DNA from: Paracoccaceae bacterium
GTDB taxonomy: Bacteria; Pseudomonadota; Alphaproteobacteria; Rhodobacterales; Rhodobacteraceae
Direction: 5' to 3'
Assembly (NCBI GenBank): GCA_003605175.1
Contig: QWDA01000004.1
Location: 282,801-346,800 of the forward strand
DNA length: 64,000 nucleotides
Below the pieces are notes generated by a model, which searched no databases, was not told the DNA's origin, and saw only the letters and a list, made by a program, of their open reading frames with translations. Positions 43,751 through 53,822 of this stretch are shown here, piece by piece (position 1 is the stretch's first letter; each line of letters begins with the position of its first letter). The translations under genes were made by a program, and so were the position numbers.

Positions 43751-44997
43751 TCCTCGAAATCCTCCAGATCCTGTTCGCTGGCGCCGAGCGCGATGGTCTG
43801 CGGCGTGGCGTTGCGCGCGGTGGGTGCGGGTTTGAACCCGGTTTTCTCGTCCTGCGGTGCGGCGGCGCGGCGCGACATCCGGTAGAGGGCCTGCGCGATC
43901 AGCAGCAGGTGCGAGGCGGCGGTGACACCGAACAGCCCGGCCGAGCCCAGGCTCGACATCGCCACGCCGGCGATGGTGGGCCCGAGGATCGAGCCGAAAC
44001 CGAACACCATCAGGAGCCCGCCGGAAATCTGGATGTAGTTTCCGCTCGCATGGTCGTTCGCATGGGCCACGATCACCGGGTACATCGAGTAGATCGCGGC
44101 GCCGAAGATCGCCGCCAGGGTGAGGTTGATCGCGACGGATTCCGGCCGCAGCGCGATGAAGGCGAGATCGGCCGAAAGCCCGAGAGCGGCCACGCCGATC
44201 AGCACCTTCCGGCGGTCGACCCTATCGGAAAAGATCCCGACCGGGATCTGCGCGGCGGCGCCGGCGAGAATCGGGATCGAGGCGAAGAGCGCGACGGTGG
44301 CGACGCCGAGGCCGATCTTGTTGCCATAGACGGCGGCGAGGGTGCCGAAGGAGGCGTTCGACATTCCCACCATGAAGACGGCGAAGACCGCGACCGGCGA
44401 GTTCTTCCAGAGCGCCCTGAGGTCGAGCGAGACCGTCACGAGCGGTTTCGGCGTGGCCGAGGAGGAGAGTGCGGTGGGCAGAACTGCGAGCATGTAGAAC
44501 ATCGCGCCCAGCACGAAGAGCTGGAACCCGGTGGCGGGCACGACGGTAAGCGTGAGCTGCCCGGCCGTGGAGGCGGTGAGGTTGACCATCGTGTAGATGC
44601 CGAAGATCTTGCCGCGGTTCTCGGGCGAGGCGCGTTCGGAGAGCCAGCTCTCGACGATCATCGCAGCGCCGGCGAAGCAGAAGCCCTGCCCGGCGCGGAG
44701 CACGATCCAGGTCTCGGCCGAGATCAGCAAAAGCTGGGAAAGGATCGCGACCCCGGCGAATGAGGCCATCACCGAAAAGGCGCGGATATGGCCGACCCGG
44801 GCCACGAGCCGCGCTGTGAAGATGCAGCCGGAAACATAGCCAATCGCCCAGCCGGTGCCGAGCAGGCCCAGCGAGAAGGCCGAGATGCCCTCTTGCGTGC
44901 CGCGGACGGGCAGGACCAGCCCGTTGATGCCGCCGGCGAACAAGAGGAAGAACGACCCGAGCAGGAGGGCGGAAATCGGCAGGATCTGGCGGACCAT
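43735..44997 (-). CDS. MFS transporter (YcaD-like)
   Basis: 420 residues with 12 predicted helices. The loop after helix 2 (ARLVARVGHIRAFSV) and the segment ESWLSERASPENRGKIFGIYTM resemble YcaD/MFS sugar- and drug-type carriers. Substrate unknown. A polar C-terminal tail of about 45 residues ending in Asp/Glu is cytoplasmic. Convergent with trhO, divergent from the GGDEF-EAL gene. Confidence 0.88.
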   Translation of the reverse strand: MVRQILPISALLLGSFFLLFAGGINGLVLPVRGTQEGISAFSLGLLGTGWAIGYVSGCIFTARLVARVGHIRAFSVMASFAGVAILSQLLLISAETWIVLRAGQGFCFAGAAMIVESWLSERASPENRGKIFGIYTMVNLTASTAGQLTLTVVPATGFQLFVLGAMFYMLAVLPTALSSSATPKPLVTVSLDLRALWKNSPVAVFAVFMVGMSNASFGTLAAVYGNKIGLGVATVALFASIPILAGAAAQIPVGIFSDRVDRRKVLIGVAALGLSADLAFIALRPESVAINLTLAAIFGAAIYSMYPVIVAHANDHASGNYIQISGGLLMVFGFGSILGPTIAGVAMSSLGSAGLFGVTAASHLLLIAQALYRMSRRAAAPQDEKTGFKPAPTARNATPQTIALGASEQDLEDFEDQAAP

Positions 44998-45140
44998 TGC
45001 GCTCCCCGGCTCTGGTGACTTTCCTTAAATGCCACAGACTTGGCGGAAAGATCCACCGCCTCCGCCGATGGGAATTAGCCCGATATCAAGGCTTCTGCGC
45101 AAGTTTTTCCCCGCGACTGTGCGAGTAGGGACGGAAATTC

Positions 45141-47117
45141 ATGGAGCGCGACGCAGTTTCGGTGCGGTCGGCGAGGGGCCAGGTGCGGCGCCTGTGGATC
45201 CGGCTGTCGCTGGCGCTGGCAGTGGCGGCGGCCCTATGGGCGGGCGGTGCCGTGCTCCAGTGGCAGACCCATGAGGCGACGGTGGCGGTGGCCGGGCGGA
45301 TCGCGCTGGTGGAACGGCAGCGCGAGGGGGTGCTGCGGATCCTTGCGCTGGCGGTTGCACATGTCGAGGAGGGCGGGCCGGAAAGCCGCGACCGGCTGGT
45401 CGCGGCGGCGCGGGGGTTCGAACGGGCGCGGCTCGCGATCGGAACGCCGGTGGATGCGCAAGGGGTGCAGCGGTTCGGCGCGCTGGCCGGCGAGGTGGCG
45501 ACCTCGAAGCCGGGCACGGCCGAGGGGAATGCGGCTCTGGCGGCGCTGGTGGGCATGGGCACGACCGAGATGCCCGCTGCGCTCGACGCCACCGAGGCGG
45601 TGCTTCGGGAGGAGATCCGGACCCTTGGCAGGCGGGAAGCCCTGCAGAGCTGGATGCCGTCCGCGCTGGCCTTTTCGGTGCTCGTCATTGCTGCGCTCGG
45701 GGCGCTGCGGCCGGGCCTGCGGAACCTAGTTGCCGACCATGCCGCGCTCCGGACGAACAACGACGCGATCCGCAGGCGCAACGACGAATTGGAGATCCGC
45801 ACGCGGAACCTCTCGCTCAGCGCGGCGCTCGATCCGCTGACCGGGCTCGCCAACCGGCAATCGATGCACGATTTCCTGTCGCGGATCCTGTCGGAGGATG
45901 GCGGTCCGGGGCAGGTCTGCGTCCTGCATGTGGATCTCGACCATTTCAAGGAGCTGAACGACAGCCATGGCCATGCCACCGGCGACGCGGCGCTGAAGCG
46001 GGTGGCCGAGATCATGAACGCGCGGGTGCGGCGCGGCGATCTGGTGGCGCGGGTCGGCGGCGACGAGTTCGTGATCGCGCTGAACGGAACCGGGCCGATG
46101 AACCAGGAGACGGTGCAGCGGATCGGCGAGGAGCTGATCGCGAAGATCCGCGAGCCGATGCTGGTGAGCGGCGCCGATCTGCGGCTCGGGGCGAGCGTGG
46201 GCTATGCTTTCGCCGACGAGATGACACGGAGCGCCGACACGCTGATCGCAAATGCCGACATGGCGCTCTACGAGGCCAAGCGGGCGGGCAAGGGCGTGGT
46301 GCGGGCCTTCACCGGCGGCATGCGGGAGAAGGTGAGCCGCCGGAATGCGATGATCCGCGATATCGAGCGTGCGCTGGAGGAGGGCGCTTTCCTGCCCTAT
46401 TTCCAGCCGATCCTGTCGCTCGAGACCGGGGCAGTCGAAGGGGTCGAGATGCTGGCGCGCTGGGCGCATCCCGAGCGGGGGCTGATCCACCCGTCGGACT
46501 TCATGGACGTGGCGGAGGAAATCGGCCTCGTGGACGCGATCGAGGCGCGGGTCCTGCTCGACGGGCTCGACGCGATGGCGGCGCTGCGCCAGGGCGGCGG
46601 GGAGGTGCCGCGGCTGACGCTGAACGCCTCGGCGCGAAGCATGCGCTACGAGGATTTCGCCGAGCGGCTGACCGATGCGGTGCAGGCGCGGGGGTTCGAG
46701 CCCGGGGATATCGTGGTCGAGGTTCTCGAATCCACCTTCGTCACCGGGTCGCGCGACCAGATCGGCCTCAGCGTCGAGAAGCTGCGCCGACTGGGCTATT
46801 CCGTCTTTGTCGACGATTTCGGCAGCGCCTATTCCTCGCTGCAGATGCTGTCGGATCTCGACGTGAACGGGCTGAAGATCGACCCGGCGCTGATCGCCGA
46901 GATCGACCGGCCGCAGGTCCGGCAGGTGGTGGAGGCGATCATGGGGCTGGCGCAGGCGCTGTCGCTGAAGGTGGTCGCCCGCGGGCTGGAAACGTCGCGG
47001 GCGGCGCGGCGGCTCTCGGAGCTGGGCGCCGAGCTGGGTCAGGGCACGGAGTTCGCCGCGCCGATGCCGGCGGGCGAGTTCGCGACCTGGCTGGACGGGC
47101 GCCGGGCGGCGGCCTGA
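45141..47117 (+). CDS. Membrane GGDEF-EAL protein; EAL site probably impaired
   Basis: 658 residues. Two membrane helices (about 18-38 and 172-192) frame a ~135-residue periplasmic helical sensor region. The GGDEF domain is intact (Gly306-Phe310) and is preceded five residues upstream by an RxxD I-site (Arg297-Asp300), so c-di-GMP synthesis with product inhibition is expected. In the EAL domain the signature is EML (Glu436), and the Asn, DDFG and Lys residues remain, but the usual AEGVE motif reads ARGLE with Arg614, removing a glutamate I believe is needed for hydrolysis. Stand-alone gene. Confidence 0.92.
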   Translation: MERDAVSVRSARGQVRRLWIRLSLALAVAAALWAGGAVLQWQTHEATVAVAGRIALVERQREGVLRILALAVAHVEEGGPESRDRLVAAARGFERARLAIGTPVDAQGVQRFGALAGEVATSKPGTAEGNAALAALVGMGTTEMPAALDATEAVLREEIRTLGRREALQSWMPSALAFSVLVIAALGALRPGLRNLVADHAALRTNNDAIRRRNDELEIRTRNLSLSAALDPLTGLANRQSMHDFLSRILSEDGGPGQVCVLHVDLDHFKELNDSHGHATGDAALKRVAEIMNARVRRGDLVARVGGDEFVIALNGTGPMNQETVQRIGEELIAKIREPMLVSGADLRLGASVGYAFADEMTRSADTLIANADMALYEAKRAGKGVVRAFTGGMREKVSRRNAMIRDIERALEEGAFLPYFQPILSLETGAVEGVEMLARWAHPERGLIHPSDFMDVAEEIGLVDAIEARVLLDGLDAMAALRQGGGEVPRLTLNASARSMRYEDFAERLTDAVQARGFEPGDIVVEVLESTFVTGSRDQIGLSVEKLRRLGYSVFVDDFGSAYSSLQMLSDLDVNGLKIDPALIAEIDRPQVRQVVEAIMGLAQALSLKVVARGLETSRAARRLSELGAELGQGTEFAAPMPAGEFATWLDGRRAAA

Positions 47118-47264
47118 GGGCGCGGGTTTCGCGACGGCTGTCGCGAGGCGCGGCGTCTCCGGGAGGCGCAAGCCGCGGAGCGTCGGGCAGGGCCGATTGC
47201 GGCGGCGCGCGCCCGCCGTCCGCCGCACGCGGATCGGCGCTCCGCCCGGCCGGGCGCCGCGATC

Positions 47265-48098
47265 TCAGTGGCTTGCCTTGCGCCCGATTCCGCCCGCCGT
47301 CTCGATCTGCCGGTCGACGGCGATCACCGTCGCGAGGCGCTGCTCGTCGGGCGGATGCGTGCCCCAGAAGGAAAGCCGCTGATCCTGGACATGCGCGGCC
47401 TCGCCCCGCGCGAAATAGCATGCGCCGATCACCGGGTCGTACCCGGCGGACCGCGCGATGAGGGTTCCCAGCGTATCGCTTTCCAGCTCGTAATCCTGCG
47501 AGAAGGCCTGGTGACCCAAGGCGTAGCCGAGCTCGACATTGTCGGACACCATGTTCGGATCGGCGTAGGGATTGTCCGCTGCCGCCGCGGCGGAGAGGAT
47601 GCCGAGGATCAACGCGCCCGCCACCGCCTGTTGTTCCTTCTTCTGCGCGTGGCGGGCAATGAGATGCCCGTATTCATGGCCGAGAATGAATGCGAGCTCG
47701 TGGTCGTTCTGGACGTCGTGGATCATCGGCAGGGTGACCCGGATCATCGGATTCCGCTTCCGCGCGTGGTCGCCATAGGTGAAATAGGCGTTGCGCTCGT
47801 TCATCTCGGTGTCGATGCCGATATCCACATGGCAGTCGAAGCCGGAAAGCCCGGCGGTCTCGCGCAGGCAGAGCGCCTCGCCGACCGGACCGACCCGCGC
47901 CACGACGCGCCGGTAGCGTTGCAGGGCGGCGTTGCGGGATTTGGGGGCCGGCCGGGCCACCTGCTGCGCCTCGGCGAACATGGATTGCGCGCGGCTGGCG
48001 CTGGCCCCGTCGATCTCCGGCAGGACATAGGTCGTGCCACAGCCCGCGAGCAGGACGGCGCCCGCCAGGGCACCTGCCAGGATTCCCGAGACCTTCAT
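47265..48098 (-). CDS. M48-family metalloprotease lipoprotein
   Basis: 277 residues. A lipoprotein signal peptide ends in LAGC (Cys20). HEYGH in ILGHEYGHLIARHAQ is the zinc-binding HExxH site; the third ligand is likely in YELESDTLGT downstream. An SH3-like or TPR tail as in BepA is absent. Such lipoproteins take part in outer-membrane quality control. It lies downstream of gyrB on the minus strand with a 95-base gap (48099-48193) between them. Confidence 0.88.
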   Translation of the reverse strand: MKVSGILAGALAGAVLLAGCGTTYVLPEIDGASASRAQSMFAEAQQVARPAPKSRNAALQRYRRVVARVGPVGEALCLRETAGLSGFDCHVDIGIDTEMNERNAYFTYGDHARKRNPMIRVTLPMIHDVQNDHELAFILGHEYGHLIARHAQKKEQQAVAGALILGILSAAAAADNPYADPNMVSDNVELGYALGHQAFSQDYELESDTLGTLIARSAGYDPVIGACYFARGEAAHVQDQRLSFWGTHPPDEQRLATVIAVDRQIETAGGIGRKASH

Positions 48099-48193
48099 CC
48101 ATTTCCCTCCGCGCGCTCAAGTCACGAAGGTGGATGTCACCGAAATCGGGCGGGGTTTTGACCGGCGCGGCGCGAAACGTTGCCGTTTCGCGG

Positions 48194-50629
<2,436 letters not shown>

Positions 50630-50640
50630 TCAGTTGCGGA

Positions 50641-50670
50641 TTTATAGTCGGTTCCGTGACGGATGTCACG
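50641..50670 (-). promoter_or_regulatory. gyrB promoter with overlapping palindrome
   Basis: On the minus strand GTGACA (-35, 50669-50664) and TATAAA (-10, 50646-50641) are 17 bp apart, a near-consensus sigma-70 promoter ending 29 bases before the gyrB ATG. The palindrome CGTGACGGATGTCACG (50655-50670) covers the -35 element, so a repressor or activator site is plausible. Confidence 0.6.
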
Positions 50671-50931
50671 CGACCCGACGCTATATTTGGTGTGTTTCCG
50701 CGTGGATTTCAACGAGATACGGCGGCCGTGGCGCGCCTGCGGGGCAAATTTCGGCCCCGTCGCGGGGGGCGCTCGAGGTGGCCTTGTGGCGCGGCCCGGA
50801 ATGGCCGGCCGGGGCCTAGTGCAACCGGCTGTGAACAAAGGAAGAATTCCGACAGTGCATGGCCGTCGCGCCCCGCGAGAAGGAAGGTGCGGCCCGAAAG
50901 GCACGGTTGCCGGGACCGCGAAATAATTCCG
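50671..50931. other. Intergenic region upstream of gyrB and the secreted-protein gene
   Basis: About 260 bases without a supported gene between the two promoters (gyrB on minus; 50932 on plus). TATATT near 50691-50696 might be another -10 but no partner -35 is clear. A few short open frames here lack ribosome binding sites. Confidence 0.3.
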
Positions 50932-50956
50932 GAACCTTCGCGGCAGGGCGGCGTTG
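50932..50956 (+). promoter_or_regulatory. EcfG-like (general stress sigma factor) promoter match
   Basis: GGAAC (50932-50936), 16 bases, CGTT (50953-50956): an exact fit to the alphaproteobacterial EcfG consensus GGAAC-N16/17-CGTT, placed about 57 bases upstream of the ATG at 51013. Whether this lineage has EcfG is unknown; another ECF sigma factor with a GGAAC -35 is possible. Confidence 0.45.
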
Positions 50957-51012
50957 GGGTGCGAATCCCGGACGCAAACCCGCTCCGGCTCACATAATGG
51001 AGGTCATTCGAC

Positions 51013-51555
51013 ATGACACGCACCATTCTTTTTGCAACCGGCTTCGCCCTGGCCGGTGCCATCGCCGCCTCGACCGTCGCCTTTGCCGAAGACGGCAACA
51101 TGCTGAAGAAGGTCGAGGTCAAGGCCGAGCTTGACGACATGAAGGGCGCGAACGCGCTGGAATACTGGCCGACGATCGAGAGCGACCTCGCGAAGGTGAT
51201 CGAGGCCGAGGCCGGCTCGAAGGTTTCGGAAGAAGGTTATGACGTGGTCGTGAGCCTTAAGGAGGTGAGCCTGTCGGGCTCGGAGCTGCTCACCGGCGAG
51301 GGCGAGTTCAATACGCTCTCGGGCTGGGTCTACTTCATCCCGAGCGGCGAGCAGGTGGCCCAGGACCAGCAGGACATCATCATCAAGGCGGTGACCGCGC
51401 CGGTGCCGGACGATGCGATCGCGGTGGTCGTGCCCGGCAAGCCGGTCTTCTACCAGGCGATGCTGGACGGTTTCGCGATTTCGACCATCGACCGGCTGAA
51501 CGCGCTCGACAGCACGCCGGTCACGTCGAACAAGGAAAACCGCGAGTCGAACTGA
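51013..51555 (+). CDS. Secreted hypothetical protein
   Basis: 180 residues. A clear Sec signal peptide (TILFATGFALAGAIAASTVAFA, cleavage before EDGN) and no further membrane segment, so periplasmic or exported. The mature part alternates strands and helices (VEVKAELDDMKGANALEYW, DVVVSLKEVSLSGSELLT, GEFNTLSGWVYF) with no domain I recognise. GGAGG is positioned nine bases before the ATG. It has its own promoter candidate and a strong terminator, so it is a monocistronic unit. Possible stress-induced envelope protein; function unknown. Confidence 0.85.
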   Translation: MTRTILFATGFALAGAIAASTVAFAEDGNMLKKVEVKAELDDMKGANALEYWPTIESDLAKVIEAEAGSKVSEEGYDVVVSLKEVSLSGSELLTGEGEFNTLSGWVYFIPSGEQVAQDQQDIIIKAVTAPVPDDAIAVVVPGKPVFYQAMLDGFAISTIDRLNALDSTPVTSNKENRESN

Positions 51556-51589
51556 CTCCGCGCGAAGGTCCCCCCTAGTCACGAGTACC

Positions 51590-51618
51590 CGCCCGGCTCC
51601 CAGGAGCCGGGCGTTTTT
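51590..51618 (+). terminator. Intrinsic terminator of the secreted-protein gene
   Basis: CGCCCGGCTC, loop CCAG, GAGCCGGGCG, then TTTTT: perfect 10-bp stem ending one base before the convergent LysE stop codon. The loop is the same CCAG as in the terminator at 37475. Confidence 0.92.
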
Positions 51619-51619
51619 G

Positions 51620-52240
51620 TCAGGTGAACGGGATCACCAGCCCGACCAGCACCAGAAGGCTGCCCGCGGTGAGATTGGTGCGGCGCAGCGCGCGGGGCGA
51701 GGTCAGGAGCCGCCGTGCCCGGTCGATGAAGAAGGCGAAGAAGATGTTGCCCACGAGGGGCACGACCATCGACGCGGCGACGATCGCGGCGATGTCGGGC
51801 CAGGTGAGGCGGGTGAGGTCGAAGAAGCCCGGCAGCACGCCCATGTAGAACAGGATCGCCTTGGGGTTGCCGAGGATCACCGCGACCCCGGCAAGGAAGC
51901 CCGCCCACATGCCGGGGCGGGTGAGGCGGCTGTCGGTGGCGATGGTCCTGCCCGCGTTCTTCAGGATCAGCGCGCCCATGACGAGGAAGACCAACGCGGC
52001 GATCCATTTCAGCACGGTCATGAAGCCCGCGAAGACCGAGACCACCCAGGTGACGCCGAGGATCGCCAGGAAGGGCCAGAGCATGTCGCCGATCACCACG
52101 CCGAGCGCGAGCGGCCAGGCGGCGTGAAAGCCGCCCGAGAGCGCGCGGGCGGTAAGCGCGACCCAGACCGGGCCGGGGGTGAGGAACAGGATCAGGAGCG
52201 CGCCGGCATAGAGCGCCAGGTCGCCGGCCGAGACGGTCAT
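51620..52240 (-). CDS. LysE/RhtB family translocator
   Basis: 206 residues, six predicted helices. LYAGALLILFLTPGPVWVALTAR is the family's N-terminal signature, and GNPKAILFYMGVLPGFF marks the fourth helix region. Members export amino acids or homoserine-lactone-like compounds; substrate unknown. The ATG overlaps the VOC stop (ATGA), forming a recF-VOC-lysE coupled set. Confidence 0.92.
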   Translation of the reverse strand: MTVSAGDLALYAGALLILFLTPGPVWVALTARALSGGFHAAWPLALGVVIGDMLWPFLAILGVTWVVSVFAGFMTVLKWIAALVFLVMGALILKNAGRTIATDSRLTRPGMWAGFLAGVAVILGNPKAILFYMGVLPGFFDLTRLTWPDIAAIVAASMVVPLVGNIFFAFFIDRARRLLTSPRALRRTNLTAGSLLVLVGLVIPFT

Positions 52241-52662
52241 GGCGCTTCGGTGAGCGCGCCGTTTTCGTCGAGCGGCCAGAACGGGTTGTGGGCGAGTTCC
52301 CAGACATGGCCGTCGGGGTCGGCGTAATAGCCGGAATAGCCGCCCCAGAACACCGGTTCGGGGCGCTTGAGGAGTGTGGCGCCGGCCGCGAGGGCGCGGT
52401 CGAAGGCGGCGTCGACCGAGGCGCGGTCGGGGAAGTTCTGGGCGAGAGTCATGGCGCCGGTGCCGAGCGTGGCGCCGGGGCGGCCCTGGTCCTCGGCGAG
52501 GGCTGCGCGGCCGAACAGGCCGAGCGCCATGCCGCCCATGCGGTAGAAGGTGACGGCCTCCTCCTCTATGGCTGGTTCCCAGCCGAGCGCGGCGTAGAAG
52601 GCGCGGGATCTCGCGAGGTCGTCGGTGCCGAGGGTGATCAGGGTGACGCGTTGCGGGGTCAT
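52237..52662 (-). CDS. VOC family (glyoxalase-like) protein
   Basis: 141 residues. TDDLARSRAFYAALGW opens the first module and GGYSGYYADPDGHVWELAHNPFWP closes the second with a DPDGHxWE motif. Enzymatic activity is not deducible. Its ATG overlaps the recF stop by four bases, an unusual coupling of a DNA-repair gene to a small VOC enzyme. Confidence 0.9.
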   Translation of the reverse strand: MTPQRVTLITLGTDDLARSRAFYAALGWEPAIEEEAVTFYRMGGMALGLFGRAALAEDQGRPGATLGTGAMTLAQNFPDRASVDAAFDRALAAGATLLKRPEPVFWGGYSGYYADPDGHVWELAHNPFWPLDENGALTEAP

Positions 52663-53756
52663 GGCGTGTCTCCGGGGATGAGGATGCTTTCGCCGTTCTC
52701 TTCGGCGACGGCAAGGGGCTGGGCGCGGGCCCCGAGCGCGTCGAAGAGGCCGGGTTCGGTGCCGGTGAGCCAGGCCTGGGCGCCGAGCGCGGTGATCTCG
52801 TCATAGAGGGCGGCGCGGCGGTTCGGGTCGAGATGGGCGGCGATCTCGTCGAGGAGGAGGATGGGGGCCATGCCGGTTTCATCCGCCAGCGTGCGGGCAT
52901 TGGCGAGGATCAGCGAAATGAGGAGCGCCTTCTGCTCGCCGGTGGAGCATTGCGCAGCCGGTATCCCCTTGGCGGTGTAGGTGGCGTCGAGATCGGCGCG
53001 GTGGGGGCCGAGGAGCGTGCGGCCGGCGCGGAGATCGGCCTGGCGGTTTTCGGCGAAGGCGCGGGCAAGGTCTTCGGCCGGGTCGGGTTCGGTGAGCGCG
53101 AGTGTGGCGGCGGGGAAGGCGGTTTCGGCGCCCGCCTGCGCGGCGGCTAGGCGGGCGAGCGCGGAGGCTCGGTTCGCGCGGATCTTCGCGCCGTCCTCGG
53201 CCATGCGGGCTTCGAGCGCGAGGTACCAGGCCGCGTCGCGGACCATGTCCTTCAGGAGCCGGTTGCGTTCGCGCATCGCCTTGTCATAGGCGAGCGTGGC
53301 CTCGGCGTGGGAAGGCTCGAAGCTGAGCGTCATGCGGTCGAGGAAGCGGCGGCGGCCCTCGGCGCCCTCGATCCAGAGCCGGTCCATCGACGGGACGAGC
53401 CAGAGCACGCGGGCGATGCGTCCGAGCGCGGTCTGCGGCGCGGCCTTGCCGTCGATGCGGAGCTGGCGGGGCTCGCCGGGTTCGGCCCAGGTCTCGATCT
53501 CGTGGAGCTGGGCGCCGGAGCGGAGCGTGGCGGCGATCTTCCAGCCGAGCGCCTCGGGACGGCGGGCGAAATCCTCGGCACCGGCGCGTCGGAGGCCGCG
53601 GCCGGGGGAGAGCAGCGAGACGGCCTCGAGGATGTTTGTCTTGCCGGCACCGTTCGGGCCCGCGATGGCGAGCGGGCGGCCATCGGTCTCGATCCGCGTG
53701 CGCCGGTGCGAGCGGAAATGCGACAGCGTGAGGTCGAGGAGCGCGAGGGCGGTCAC
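52659..53756 (-). CDS. recF: DNA replication/repair protein RecF
   Basis: 365 residues. Walker A GPNGAGKTNILEAV near residue 34, signature region STGEQKALLISL and Walker B ILLLDEIAAHLDPNRR are intact, giving the SMC-like RecF ATPase. It loads RecA at gaps with RecO and RecR. dnaN lies directly upstream, after a 66-base gap filled by a double hairpin. Confidence 0.96.
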   Translation of the reverse strand: MTALALLDLTLSHFRSHRRTRIETDGRPLAIAGPNGAGKTNILEAVSLLSPGRGLRRAGAEDFARRPEALGWKIAATLRSGAQLHEIETWAEPGEPRQLRIDGKAAPQTALGRIARVLWLVPSMDRLWIEGAEGRRRFLDRMTLSFEPSHAEATLAYDKAMRERNRLLKDMVRDAAWYLALEARMAEDGAKIRANRASALARLAAAQAGAETAFPAATLALTEPDPAEDLARAFAENRQADLRAGRTLLGPHRADLDATYTAKGIPAAQCSTGEQKALLISLILANARTLADETGMAPILLLDEIAAHLDPNRRAALYDEITALGAQAWLTGTEPGLFDALGARAQPLAVAEENGESILIPGDTP

Positions 53757-53760
53757 GGGC

Positions 53761-53808
53761 GCAAAACTCTTCCGAAGAGTTTTGCAAATTCCTTCGAAAG
53801 GAATTTGC
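53761..53808. repeat. AT-rich double hairpin between dnaN and recF
   Basis: Two perfect inverted repeats share a GC: GCAAAACTCTT-CCG-AAGAGTTTTGC (53761-53785) and GCAAATTCCTT-CGA-AAGGAATTTGC (53784-53808), each an 11-bp stem with a 3-base loop. Composition is AT-rich against the GC-rich background. It may be an intergenic mosaic element, an mRNA-stabilising or -processing structure in the dnaN-recF transcript, or a terminator-like attenuator. Confidence 0.8.
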
Positions 53809-53822
53809 CGGGTCGGAGGGCG

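Noticed and set aside
51590..51618. Terminator serving the LysE gene as well
   Set aside because: On the minus strand the hairpin is followed by a mixed sequence without a T-run; it serves the plus-strand gene.
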